Shown piece by piece: positions 16,787 to 24,724 of a stretch of DNA of 64,000 nucleotides; within the stretch, counting starts at the first letter, position 1; each line of letters begins with the position of its first letter. The translations under genes were made by a program, and so were the position numbers. The stretch comes from Rhodanobacter ginsengisoli (GTDB lineage: Bacteria > Pseudomonadota > Gammaproteobacteria > Xanthomonadales > Rhodanobacteraceae): positions 186,001 to 250,000 of the forward strand of contig NZ_JBHSNF010000002.1 of the NCBI RefSeq assembly GCF_042657065.1, in the 5' to 3' direction. The notes beneath the pieces are model-generated. The model was given only the letters and a program-made list of their open reading frames with translations, did no database searches and was not told the DNA's origin.

Positions 16787-18020
16787 AGCGCAGCGCCTGC
16801 GCCGGCTGCGTGCGCGAAGCGCGCCACGCGGGATAAAGGGTGGCCAGCAGCGAGAACGTGAAGGTCAGCAGGGCGACCCAGATCACATCGTGCAATTGCA
16901 GCCGGCTCGGCACCTCGCTGATGTAGTAGACGTCCGGCGACAGGAAGGTCACGTGGAAGGTGTGCTCGATCCATTTGATGATGCCCGGCAGCTTCCACGA
17001 CAGCAGCGAGCCCAGGCCGACGCCCAGACCGATGCCGACGAAGCCCACCAGCAGCCCCTGCACCATGAACACGCCCATGATGCTGCGCGGCGTGGCACCC
17101 AGCGTGCGCAGGATCGCGATGTCGGCCTGCTTGTCGGTGACCAGCATCATCAGCATCGAGACCAGGTTGATCACCGCGACCAGGATGATCAGCGACAGGA
17201 TGATGAACATCACCATCTTTTCCATCGACAGCGCGGCGAACAGGTTGGCGTTGGTATCCATCCAGGTCTGCACCCGATAGACCTGGCCCAGCTGGTCGGC
17301 CAGCGCGTTGGCGACCGGACGCGCGTTGAACAGGTCGTCCAGGCGCAGGCGGATGCCGGTGGGGCCGCTGAGGTCGTTGAGCTTCTCGGCATCGCTCATG
17401 TTGACCAGGGCCAGCCCCGAATCGAACTGTTCCATGCCCAGCTCGAACACGCCGACCACATGGAAACTGCGCATCCGCGGCACCCCGCCCATCGGCGTGG
17501 CGCGCAGTTGCTGCACCACCATGGTCAGGCGGTCGCCGACGCCGACGCCAAGCGTCATGGCCAGTTCCCGTCCCAGCACGATGTTCCAGCTGCCCGGGGT
17601 CAGTTCGTCGAGCTTGCCCTCGACCATGTGCTTGCCGATGTCGACGACCTTGGGCTCCTGCGACGGCTCGATGCCGCGCACCAGCGCACCGCTGGAGCGT
17701 CGCGCGTTAAGGTATGCCTCGGTCTCGACGTAGGGCGCCGCACCGAGCACGTGCGGATTCGCCTCGGCGATCTTCAACGCGCGCGGCCAGTCCTGCACGC
17801 TTTCGCCGATGCCGGAGACGGTGGCATGCGAGATCGCGCCGAGGATGCGCGACCTCATCTGGTAGTCGAAACCGTTCATCACCGACATCACCGTGATCAG
17901 CGCGATCACGCTGATCGCGATGCACACGATCGACACGGTGGAGATGAACGAGATGAATTGGTTGCGGCGCTTGGCACGCGTGTAGCGCAGGCCGATGAAG
18001 AGTTCGAGCGGTCGGAACAT
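16779..18020 (-). CDS. lolC: Lipoprotein-releasing system permease (LolC/LolE family)
   Basis: A 413-residue permease with one N-terminal helix (FISFISTVSIVCIAISVIALITV), a periplasmic domain of about 200 residues and three C-terminal helices with the FtsX-type segment VINLVSMLMMLVTDKQADI, followed by ILRTLGATPRSIMGVFMVQG. The start PLELFIGLRYTRAKRRNQFI is the classic LolC/E N-terminus. Only one permease gene accompanies lolD here, so the transporter may be a homodimer of a hybrid permease (LolF-like) or the second gene may lie elsewhere. An 8-bp overlap couples it to lolD. Confidence 0.92.
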   Translation of the reverse strand: MFRPLELFIGLRYTRAKRRNQFISFISTVSIVCIAISVIALITVMSVMNGFDYQMRSRILGAISHATVSGIGESVQDWPRALKIAEANPHVLGAAPYVETEAYLNARRSSGALVRGIEPSQEPKVVDIGKHMVEGKLDELTPGSWNIVLGRELAMTLGVGVGDRLTMVVQQLRATPMGGVPRMRSFHVVGVFELGMEQFDSGLALVNMSDAEKLNDLSGPTGIRLRLDDLFNARPVANALADQLGQVYRVQTWMDTNANLFAALSMEKMVMFIILSLIILVAVINLVSMLMMLVTDKQADIAILRTLGATPRSIMGVFMVQGLLVGFVGIGLGVGLGSLLSWKLPGIIKWIEHTFHVTFLSPDVYYISEVPSRLQLHDVIWVALLTFTFSLLATLYPAWRASRTQPAQALRYE

Positions 18021-18116
18021 GGGTGGTCGCTTGTGGTGATCGCAGGGCGGGCCGCCCGAACGTCCATTATCAGGTATTCGATCGGACCGCGCTGGGTCGA
18101 CGAAGTTGCCGTTGTG

Positions 18117-18554
18117 TCACAGCCGCGGCAGCGCCTCGCCCGGCTGCATGGTCGCCAGCCGCATGCGCAGGCGCCGGCGAATGTCCGCGTCGCTGTTGTC
18201 CGGCGCCAGCAACAGCATCTGCGCCCCCCGTTCCGCCGTCTGCAGACGCAGCAGCACGAAGACACCGAGCACCCGGAACGAGGCCAGCCTCGCGGGGACG
18301 TCCTCCTGATCGACCAGGCGCAGCATCCAGTCGTTGTCGGCGCTCCAGCCGGCGGCCACGATCGGCGTGGCGCGCATCCGCCGCAGCGAACGCCAGGTCG
18401 GCAGCAGCACCACGATCGCCAGCAGCAGCTTCAGCCACGGCGCCAGTGCACACAGCAGCACCGCCAGCATGGCCAGCCCGGCCATCAGGATCATCGTGCG
18501 CCGGAGCAGGCGCGACGGCCGGTACTCAAAGCCGATGGCGGGCGCGGATGTCAT
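18117..18554 (-). CDS. YgfX-like membrane protein
   Basis: A 145-residue protein with two adjacent hydrophobic segments (about residues 20-50, ILMAGLAMLAVLLCALAPWL then LLLAIVVLLPTW) and a soluble C-terminal half. It starts FEYRPSRLLRR, resembling the FxxxPS N-terminus of YgfX/CptA proteins, which are usually encoded directly after sdhE. In E. coli the pair was proposed as a toxin-antitoxin system, but SdhE is now accepted as a flavinylation factor. Here the gene overlaps sdhE by 29 bp. The call rests on topology and context more than on strong residue matches. Confidence 0.7.
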   Translation of the reverse strand: MTSAPAIGFEYRPSRLLRRTMILMAGLAMLAVLLCALAPWLKLLLAIVVLLPTWRSLRRMRATPIVAAGWSADNDWMLRLVDQEDVPARLASFRVLGVFVLLRLQTAERGAQMLLLAPDNSDADIRRRLRMRLATMQPGEALPRL

Positions 18555-18780
18555 CGATGATCACCTGCCAGTCCGCCCGATCGGGCCGGGCATGCCCCAT
18601 CACCCAGTCCCACAGATCCGGATCCTGCGCGTCGAGCAATTCGTCGAACGCCTGCTGCTGCGCTGCGTCGGCGTCGGCAAAGGATTCGTCCAGCCAGCCG
18701 CCGAACAGGGCGTCGAGCTCCCGCGTACCGCGACGGGCACGCCAGCGCAGGCGCTTGAGACGGGCATCTTCAGCTTTCAT
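18526..18780 (-). CDS. sdhE: Succinate dehydrogenase flavinylation factor SdhE
   Basis: An 84-residue soluble protein that assists covalent attachment of FAD to SdhA. The RGxxE motif is visible in RRGTRELDALF near residue 17, and the rest (DELLDAQDPDLWDWVMGH) matches the family. The start is the ATG at 18780 (MKAEDARLKRLRW); a longer frame would translate the repeated palindromes upstream and is not credible. It lies 269 bp after sdhB on the same strand and overlaps the YgfX-like gene by 29 bp, completing the sdh operon. Confidence 0.93.
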   Translation of the reverse strand: MKAEDARLKRLRWRARRGTRELDALFGGWLDESFADADAAQQQAFDELLDAQDPDLWDWVMGHARPDRADWQVIIDDIRARHRL

Positions 18781-18814
18781 CAAACGACTCCGCGCGCAGC
18801 GCCTCCCTGGCCTG

Positions 18815-18833
18815 CTCTCCCCTGCGGGGAGAG
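18815..18833. repeat. Intergenic palindrome CTCTCCCC-TGC-GGGGAGAG, copy 1
   Basis: An 8-bp perfect inverted repeat with a 3-base loop, followed by GATTGAGGTGAGGG. It belongs to a family of three such palindromes between sdhB and sdhE, similar to dispersed CTCTCCCC palindromes common in xanthomonads. Confidence 0.8.
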
Positions 18834-18886
18834 GATTGAGGTGAGGGCGCTCCAATGAAACATCGCCGCGAAGCCGCCTTGGCCTC

Positions 18887-18905
18887 CTCTCCCCCGCGGG
18901 GAGAG
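18887..18905. repeat. Intergenic palindrome CTCTCCCC-CGC-GGGGAGAG, copy 2
   Basis: The same stem as copy 1, starting 72 bp downstream, and with the same 3' tail GATTGAGGTGAGGG, so copies 1 and 2 are in direct orientation. Confidence 0.8.
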
Positions 18906-18995
18906 GATTGAGGTGAGGGGACAATCTTGCGAGACACCTGCATCAAGAAGAAGCTCCGCCCGACATCCCCGCGAGCACCCGCCCCTCACCCTGCC

Positions 18996-19014
18996 CTCTC
19001 CCCAAAGGGGAGAG
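18996..19014. repeat. Intergenic palindrome CTCTCCCC-AAA-GGGGAGAG, copy 3
   Basis: The same stem with a different loop, preceded by CCTCACCCTGC, the reverse complement of the tail of copies 1 and 2. It is therefore in inverted orientation. It sits 36 bp beyond the sdhB stop and could form an mRNA 3' hairpin. Confidence 0.8.
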
Positions 19015-19049
19015 GTAATGCTGTGTCGCCACGTGGTGGCGACGATCCA

Positions 19050-19832
19050 TCATGCGCTGCGCCGTTCCACCATCAGCTTCTTGATCTCGGCAATCGCCTT
19101 GGCCGGGTTCAGACCCTTCGGGCAGGTGCGCGTGCAGTTCATGATCGTATGGCAGCGATACAGCTTGAACGGATCTTCCAGGTCGTCCAGGCGCTCGCCT
19201 GTGGCTTCATCGCGGGTATCGACGATCCAGCGATAGGCCTGCAGCAGGATCGCCGGGCCGAGGTACTTGTCGCCGTTCCACCAGTAGCTCGGGCAACTGG
19301 TCGAGCAGCAGGCGCACAGGATGCATTCGTACAGGCCGTCGAGCTTCTTGCGCTCTTCCGGCGACTGCAGCCGCTCGCGATCCGGCGCAGGGCTCTGCGT
19401 GCGGATCCACGGCTTGATCGAGGCGAACTGGGCGTAGAAGTGGGTCAGGTCGGGCACCAGATCCTTCACCACCGGCATGTGCGGCAGCGGGTAGATCTTC
19501 ACGTCGCCGGAGGCACACTCGCTGATCGCCCGGGTACAGGCCAGCGTGTTGGTGCCGTCGATGTTCATCGCACACGAACCGCAGATGCCTTCGCGGCAGG
19601 AACGACGCAGGGTGAGCGTGGGATCGATCTCGTTCTTGATCTTCAGCAACGCGTCCAGAACCATCGGACCGCACGCGGCCAGATCGACCTCGTAGCTGTC
19701 GATGCGCGGGTTCTGTCCGTCGTCCGGCGACCAGCGGTAGATCCGGAACGTACGCGGCTTCTTCGCATCCTTGGCCGGGTAGTGCTTGCCCGGCTGGATC
19801 TTGGAATTCTTCGGTAGCGAAAACTCTGCCAT
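19050..19832 (-). CDS. sdhB: Succinate dehydrogenase iron-sulfur subunit SdhB
   Basis: A 260-residue subunit passing electrons from the SdhA flavin to quinone. Three cluster motifs are complete: the 2Fe-2S set SCREGICGSCAMNIDGTNTLAC split as SCREGICGSC and TLAC, the 4Fe-4S set CILCACCSTSCP, and the 3Fe-4S set CHTIMNCTRTCPKGLNP. It follows sdhA by 95 bp and is followed by the palindrome-rich gap and sdhE. Confidence 0.97.
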   Translation of the reverse strand: MAEFSLPKNSKIQPGKHYPAKDAKKPRTFRIYRWSPDDGQNPRIDSYEVDLAACGPMVLDALLKIKNEIDPTLTLRRSCREGICGSCAMNIDGTNTLACTRAISECASGDVKIYPLPHMPVVKDLVPDLTHFYAQFASIKPWIRTQSPAPDRERLQSPEERKKLDGLYECILCACCSTSCPSYWWNGDKYLGPAILLQAYRWIVDTRDEATGERLDDLEDPFKLYRCHTIMNCTRTCPKGLNPAKAIAEIKKLMVERRSA

Positions 19833-19927
19833 GTGCTGAACCCTTCAACTTTCTGCAGGAGGGCTTGCGCCCCGACCGTACAACCTAATGATGCACTCGC
19901 CACGACGCGGCCGTGGCCGCCCGTGGA

Positions 19928-21715
19928 TCAGTAGACGCGTTTCGCCGGCGGCACGGCCTCGACCTCGTCGGTCATCGGCTGCATGTGCACCGGGCGGAAA
20001 TCGAAGCGTGACTTGCCGGCCTCGTCGACCCACACCAGGGTGTGCTTCATCCAGTTGACGTCGTCGCGCTCGGGGAAGTCCTCGCGCGCATGAGCACCGC
20101 GGCTTTCCGGACGCTGCTCGGCCGAATGCATGGTGGCCACCGCCTGTGCCAGCAGGTTGGACAGCTCCAGCGTCTCGACCAGATCGGAGTTCCATACCAG
20201 CGAGCGATCGCTGACGCCGACGTCCTGGAACATGTCGAACACTTCGGAGATCTTCTGCTTGCCTTCGGCCAGCGTTTCGCCGGTGCGGAATACCGCGGCA
20301 TCCTTCTGCATCGTGCGCTGCATCGCGGCGCGGATCTTTGCGGTCGGTGTACTGCCCTTGGCATTGCGCAGCGCGTCGAAGCGGGCCAGCGACTTGTCCA
20401 GCACGTTGGCCGGCAGGTCCTTGTGCGCCGCACCGGGCTGGATCAGCTCGGCACAACGATGCGCCACCGCGCGACCGAACACGACCAGATCGAGCAGCGA
20501 GTTCGAGCCCAGGCGGTTGCCGCCATGCACGGACACGCAGGCCGCCTCGCCGATGGCGAACAGCCCGGGCACGATCGCGTCGACGTCGTCGCCGCGTTTC
20601 TGCACGACTTCGCCGTGGTAGTTGGTCGGGATGCCACCCATGTTGTAGTGCACGGTCGGCAGCACCGGGATCGGTTCCTTGCTGACGTCCACGCCGGCGA
20701 AGATGCGCGCCGACTCGGCGATGCCGGGCAGCCGCTCGTTGATGACCTCGGGGCCGAGATGCATCAGGTTGAGATGGATGTGGTCCTTGTTCTCGCCGAC
20801 GCCGCGGCCTTCACGGATCTCGATCGTCATCGCTCGGCTGACCACGTCGCGCGACGCCAGGTCCTTCGCGCTCGGCGCATAACGCTCCATGAAGCGCTCG
20901 CCGGCTGAATTGGTGAGGTAGCCGCCTTCACCACGCACGCCCTCGGTGATCAGGCAGCCGGCACCGTAGATGCCGGTCGGATGGAACTGCACGAACTCCA
21001 TGTCCTGCAGCGCCAGGCCCGCGCGCAGCACCATGCCGCCGCCGTCGCCGGTGCAGGTATGCGCCGAGGTGGCGCTGAAGTAGGCGCGGCCGTAACCGCC
21101 GGTCGCCAGCACCACCGCCTGACCACGGAAAAAATGCAGCGTGCCCTCGTTCATGTCCAGCGCCAGCACACCGCGGCAGACACCCTCCTCGTCGAAGATC
21201 AGGTCGATCGCGAAATACTCGACGAAGAACGCGGCGTCATGCGCCAGTGCCTGCTGATACAGCGTATGCAGGATCGCGTGACCGGTACGGTCGGCCGCGG
21301 CGCAGGTGCGCTGCGCGGTGCCCTTGCCGTAATGCGTGGTCATGCCGCCGAACGGGCGCTGGTAGATCTTGCCCTCGTCGGTGCGCGAGAACGGCACACC
21401 GTAGTGTTCCAGCTCGATGATCGCGGCCGGTGCGTTCTTGCACATGTACTCGATCGCGTCCTGGTCGCCGAGCCAGTCGGAACCCTTGATCGTGTCGTAG
21501 AAATGGAAGCGCCAGTCGTCCTCGCCCATGTTGCCGAGCGCAGCGGAGATGCCGCCCTGCGCCGCGACCGTATGCGAACGGGTCGGGAACACCTTGGTGA
21601 TGCAGGCGGCCTTGAGGCCCTTCTCGGCCAGGCCGAACGTGGCGCGCAGGCCCGCGCCACCGGCGCCGACCACGATCACGTCATACAGATGCTGCTGGAT
21701 CTTGTAGCTTTCCAT
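19928..21715 (-). CDS. sdhA: Succinate dehydrogenase flavoprotein subunit SdhA
   Basis: A 595-residue catalytic subunit oxidising succinate to fumarate. The N-terminus has the FAD-binding VVGAGGAGLRA motif; RSHTVAAQGGISAALGN carries the histidine that binds FAD covalently (target of SdhE). The C-terminal region LVWVDEAGKSRFDFRPVHMQ is typical of the proteobacterial enzyme. Length and order sdhC-D-A-B are standard. It is 19 bp after sdhD. Confidence 0.97.
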   Translation of the reverse strand: MESYKIQQHLYDVIVVGAGGAGLRATFGLAEKGLKAACITKVFPTRSHTVAAQGGISAALGNMGEDDWRFHFYDTIKGSDWLGDQDAIEYMCKNAPAAIIELEHYGVPFSRTDEGKIYQRPFGGMTTHYGKGTAQRTCAAADRTGHAILHTLYQQALAHDAAFFVEYFAIDLIFDEEGVCRGVLALDMNEGTLHFFRGQAVVLATGGYGRAYFSATSAHTCTGDGGGMVLRAGLALQDMEFVQFHPTGIYGAGCLITEGVRGEGGYLTNSAGERFMERYAPSAKDLASRDVVSRAMTIEIREGRGVGENKDHIHLNLMHLGPEVINERLPGIAESARIFAGVDVSKEPIPVLPTVHYNMGGIPTNYHGEVVQKRGDDVDAIVPGLFAIGEAACVSVHGGNRLGSNSLLDLVVFGRAVAHRCAELIQPGAAHKDLPANVLDKSLARFDALRNAKGSTPTAKIRAAMQRTMQKDAAVFRTGETLAEGKQKISEVFDMFQDVGVSDRSLVWNSDLVETLELSNLLAQAVATMHSAEQRPESRGAHAREDFPERDDVNWMKHTLVWVDEAGKSRFDFRPVHMQPMTDEVEAVPPAKRVY

Positions 21716-21734
21716 GAAACCTCTTCCTCGCGTC

Positions 21735-22139
21735 TTATGGGGTCAGCGCAATGCGCAGCACGGCCAGCACGCTTGCGAGCGCGCCGAGTACCGCGAGGAA
21801 CTTGATCGCCACCAGCAGGACGACTTCCTTCCAGCGGGTGTGCACGTAGTCCTCGATCACCACCTGCAGCCCGAGCACGGCATGCCAGAACATGGTGAGC
21901 ACGAACGCGATCAGCAGCAGTGCATTCCACGGCCTGGCCACGGTGGCACGGGCGGTGGCGTAATCGGCATGCAGCAGGCACAACACGGTGACGACAAACC
22001 ACAGGCCGAGCAGCACCAGCGCCGCGGCGGTCATCCGCTGGGTCCACCAGTGACCCACGCCGGACTGTGACGAGCCCAGGCCCCGGGCGACCTTCAGCGG
22101 GTTGCGCCGATCCTTCACGACGACATCCTTTGCGCTCAT
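21735..22139 (-). CDS. sdhD: Succinate dehydrogenase membrane anchor SdhD
   Basis: A 134-residue anchor with three helices. GVGHWWTQRMTA lies before helix 1. HAVLGLQVVIEDYVH contains the haem-ligand His and the Asp-Tyr pair of the quinone site. The ATG at 22139 is chosen because it overlaps the sdhC stop as ATGA; 11 extra upstream codons are possible but lie within sdhC. Confidence 0.93.
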   Translation of the reverse strand: MSAKDVVVKDRRNPLKVARGLGSSQSGVGHWWTQRMTAAALVLLGLWFVVTVLCLLHADYATARATVARPWNALLLIAFVLTMFWHAVLGLQVVIEDYVHTRWKEVVLLVAIKFLAVLGALASVLAVLRIALTP

Positions 22140-22531
22140 GCGGCACCTCCCTGCATCAATACGTAGGCCCACACCAGCGCGGTAAGCACGATGCTGCCGG
22201 CGACCGACAGCCAGCTGGAGCGCACGAACTGGGGAATTTCATAGCCGACACCGGCATCCTGGATCAGATGGCGGATGCCATTGCACAGGTGATAGAACAG
22301 CGCCCAGCTCCAGCCCAGCAGCAGGATCATCCCCACCGGGCTTCCGGCGACGCTCCTGAAGTGATTGAAGCTCTCCTCGCCGGCGGCGAGGTGGATCAGT
22401 CCGGCGACGACCACCAGGCTGCCGACGGCGAGGGCGATGCCCGTGGCGCGGTGCACGATGGAAGTCATCATCTGCACTTGCCGCTTGTAGATCTGCAGAT
22501 GCGGAGAAAGCGGTCGTTGCGTGTCTGCCAT
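22136..22531 (-). CDS. sdhC: Succinate dehydrogenase cytochrome b556 subunit SdhC
   Basis: A 131-residue three-helix anchor. RPLSPHLQIYKRQ and SIVHRATGIAL give the conserved Ser/Arg of the quinone site, and CNGIRHLIQDAG the haem b His. The start MADTQRPLSPHL at 22531 fits the family; the longer frame adds an unrelated Arg/Pro-rich tail. It is 86 bp after the SdhAF4-like gene and overlaps sdhD by 4 bp. Confidence 0.94.
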   Translation of the reverse strand: MADTQRPLSPHLQIYKRQVQMMTSIVHRATGIALAVGSLVVVAGLIHLAAGEESFNHFRSVAGSPVGMILLLGWSWALFYHLCNGIRHLIQDAGVGYEIPQFVRSSWLSVAGSIVLTALVWAYVLMQGGAA

Positions 22532-22617
22532 GGCGGCTATCCTGAGTGGAATCGCTGATGTCCTTGCCGCACCGGTTCCTGGCCTGATACGCAATCGGCG
22601 ACGAACGCCGTGGTCGT

Positions 22618-22785
22618 TCAGAAGTCGATGCAGCGCCCGTTCTTTTCCCAGTCGCCATAACGCGTGGGATCCAGAGCCGGTCGCTCCACCTGCGTCTTGT
22701 CCCCCGCCGGCGTGACAGGCACGGCAGTCGTTTCCGTCGGAGCGGAAGCGGGTGTGGACTCGGCTGAGGAGAAGGTATCGGACAT
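22618..22785 (-). CDS. DUF1674 / SdhAF4-like succinate dehydrogenase assembly factor
   Basis: A 55-residue protein ending RYGDWEKNGRCIDF, the hallmark C-terminus of the DUF1674 family to which mitochondrial SDHAF4 belongs; that factor chaperones free flavinylated SdhA. The N-terminal half is Ser/Thr/Pro-rich and probably disordered. Placement as the first gene before sdhC supports the role. The ATG at 22785 (MSDTFSSAES) is chosen; upstream codons look non-coding. Confidence 0.85.
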   Translation of the reverse strand: MSDTFSSAESTPASAPTETTAVPVTPAGDKTQVERPALDPTRYGDWEKNGRCIDF

Positions 22786-22918
22786 GGTTTTAGTAAGCCT
22801 GCGAAGATTAATACCTGCGCCAAAGCAGCACAACCATTGACGACGACCTCAGCAGCGCGGCAAGGGCCACCCAGGGGCACTTGCGCTTGATCCCGCCCGC
22901 CCCAATTCATGAGTGCCT

Positions 22919-23722
22919 ATGTCGAACCCTCATCCCGCGGAAACCCTGTTGATCGAAGGCCCCGACGCCGCGGCGTTCGCGCACGCCCAGTTCAGCAGCA
23001 AGGTCAACTCGCTCGACGTCGGCCAGTGGCAGTTCAGTGCGTGGCTCGATCCACAAGGTCGTGTGCGGGCGCTGTTCCATCTGGCGCGACTCGACGAGGA
23101 ACGTTATCTGCTGCTGCTGCGCGGCGGCCATGCCTTGGCGATGGTCGACGCGCTGCAACGCTTCGTGTTTCGTTCGAAGCTCAGCCTGACGGCGCTGCCA
23201 CCGCGCGTGCTGGCGAGCGGGGCCGCGCAGGCCATGCATGCCATCAGCAACGACGGCGACGCGATTTCACTCGGCTGCGAAACACACAGCCTCAGGATCA
23301 TGACCTCCGGAACCGGCGACGACGCATGGCGCCTGACACAACTGCAGGCAGGCTGGCCGTGGCTGCCCGCATCGACCCTGGGTGAGTTGCTGCCTGCTGC
23401 ACTGTCACTGCAGCGGCTGCAGGCGGTTGCCGTCGACAAGGGCTGCTATCCCGGCCAGGAAATCGTCGCACGACTGCATTTTCGCGGCGGTCACAAGCGA
23501 CACCTGCACAGCGGCACATTGTCGCAGGCGGCGAGCGCAGGAGACACGTTGCGCATGAACGATCGCGAGGTCGGTCGCGTGATCGACGTCGTCGAGTCCG
23601 ACGATGCCGTCGAAGCGCTCATCGTGCTGAACGATGACGTCGTCACCCTTGCAACGGATGGATACCTTTCCGGTTTCGACGACCACCTGGTCATCGGTCT
23701 CGGCACATCATGGCCGGCATGA
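22919..23722 (+). CDS. ygfZ: YgfZ/GcvT-family folate-binding protein
   Basis: A 267-residue protein with the YgfZ signature KGCYPGQEIVAR (usual form K-G-C-Y-x-G-Q-E), including the reactive Cys. YgfZ binds tetrahydrofolate and helps maintain certain Fe-S enzymes such as MiaB. It is divergent from the sdh operon (134 bp between starts), a fitting neighbour since SdhB carries three Fe-S clusters. A GTG two codons upstream of the chosen ATG is an alternative start. Confidence 0.9.
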   Translation: MSNPHPAETLLIEGPDAAAFAHAQFSSKVNSLDVGQWQFSAWLDPQGRVRALFHLARLDEERYLLLLRGGHALAMVDALQRFVFRSKLSLTALPPRVLASGAAQAMHAISNDGDAISLGCETHSLRIMTSGTGDDAWRLTQLQAGWPWLPASTLGELLPAALSLQRLQAVAVDKGCYPGQEIVARLHFRGGHKRHLHSGTLSQAASAGDTLRMNDREVGRVIDVVESDDAVEALIVLNDDVVTLATDGYLSGFDDHLVIGLGTSWPA

Positions 23723-24198
23723 GTGATGCATGTGGCTGCCGATCAATCCCGTGATGGCACTTGTCAATGGATTGTGAGCATCGGTTAAACTCCAGCAGCA
23801 CGGCACTTGCCAGCGGCGACATCCGCCACTAGGCTCCGCCGATCGAATATCGCGGCATCCATGACACGGGGTGCCGAAGTACGCGACGAATCGGAAGAGT
23901 CCGAATCGGCGCGACCCGACAGAACATCGTCGGATGGCATAACGCATTTGCATCCAACGAATGCGCATCAGTTGCAGGCAACACGGCCGATCCGGCTCGC
24001 GCAACGCCAATGCAACACCAGTTCCCGAACGGCATCGAACCGCCGCTCGAACCGCCACAATCCCGTGGCAAAGCGTGATGACCACAAGTTTCGGTCATCG
24101 CGACAGATCCAGGTGGAACGGCCTGCCCGCCCGTCCACCGCAATGGCGCACAAAGCCTGCAGTCTGCTTTGCGCGTACAGCACGTTGGAGGCAGAACA
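23723..24198. other. 476-bp gene-free stretch with a promoter and a long leader
   Basis: No credible protein gene. Open frames here are rich in Arg/Ser/Thr and start inside the promoter. The stretch contains a good promoter (23807-23835) about 360 bp before the SleB-like gene, so most of it is probably 5' leader or a separate small RNA. It is visibly less GC-rich than the flanking genes. No known riboswitch fold was recognised. Confidence 0.6.
23807..23835 (+). promoter_or_regulatory. Promoter: TTGCCA -17 bp- TAGGCT
   Basis: -35 TTGCCA at 23807-23812, a 17-bp spacer, and -10 TAGGCT at 23830-23835. The spacing is ideal and the -10 is the form repeated elsewhere in this window. Predicted transcription starts near 23842 and reads towards the SleB-like gene at 24199, leaving a leader of about 357 nt. 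Confidence 0.6.
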
Positions 24199-24633
24199 AT
24201 GAAACTTTCCATGCTGTTGTGGCTGACATCCCTGATGCCCCAGCCCGTAGCCGACCAGGCTTGCCTGGCCACTACCGTGTATCTGGAAGCACGCAGCGAG
24301 CCCATCGTCGGCCAGCTGGCCGTGGCCGAAGTGGCGCTGCGCCGCCTCGATCGCGGACACTACGGCAACACCGTATGCAAGGTGGTGACCGCGCCGCATC
24401 AATTTGCGACCACCACCACATCCGGCTCCTTCGAGATCACCAACCTCGATGCTTTCGGCAAGGCGTGGAAAGTCGCCGGAAGATCGATCCACAACTGGCA
24501 ACTGCCGGTCGCGCAGCGCCACATGCTGGTGCCCCGTGCCGATCACTTCGCCACAACGGCCATCGCACCGTACTGGTCGCACAATCGCCCCAGCAAGACG
24601 ATCGGCGATCATGCGTTTTACGCCGTGAACTGA
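24199..24633 (+). CDS. Cell wall hydrolase, SleB-like (Hydrolase_2 family)
   Basis: A 144-residue protein with a short hydrophobic start (MKLSMLLWLTSLMPQPV, a weak signal sequence) and a SleB-like lytic domain. CLATTVYLEARSEPIVGQLA carries the catalytic Glu of the family, followed by VAEVALRRLDRGHYGNTVCKVV. Such enzymes cleave peptidoglycan glycan strands. A good ribosome site, GGAGG, lies 8 bases before the ATG. It is a single gene with its own promoter far upstream and a strong terminator just after. Confidence 0.82.
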   Translation: MKLSMLLWLTSLMPQPVADQACLATTVYLEARSEPIVGQLAVAEVALRRLDRGHYGNTVCKVVTAPHQFATTTTSGSFEITNLDAFGKAWKVAGRSIHNWQLPVAQRHMLVPRADHFATTAIAPYWSHNRPSKTIGDHAFYAVN

Positions 24634-24656
24634 TCCGCTACCGCTCGAGCAGACAT

Positions 24657-24687
24657 GAAAAAGGCCATCATCACGATGGCCTTTTTC
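24657..24687. terminator. Intrinsic terminator, probably bidirectional
   Basis: A 13-bp perfect stem (GAAAAAGGCCATC / GATGGCCTTTTTC) with a 5-base loop. T-runs on both strands allow it to end both the SleB-like gene and the convergent lipoprotein gene. Confidence 0.9.
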
Positions 24688-24724
24688 ATTTGGACGTCTG
24701 GACGTCTAGATCAATACATCATGA

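Noticed and set aside
18781..18924. N-terminal extension of SdhE
   Set aside because: It would translate the CTCTCCCC palindromes into repeated LNPLPAGE-type peptides; SdhE is complete from 18780.
23807..24202. A 131-codon plus-strand frame before the SleB-like gene
   Set aside because: It begins inside the -35 element of the predicted promoter and has low-complexity Arg/Ser/Thr composition without a ribosome site.
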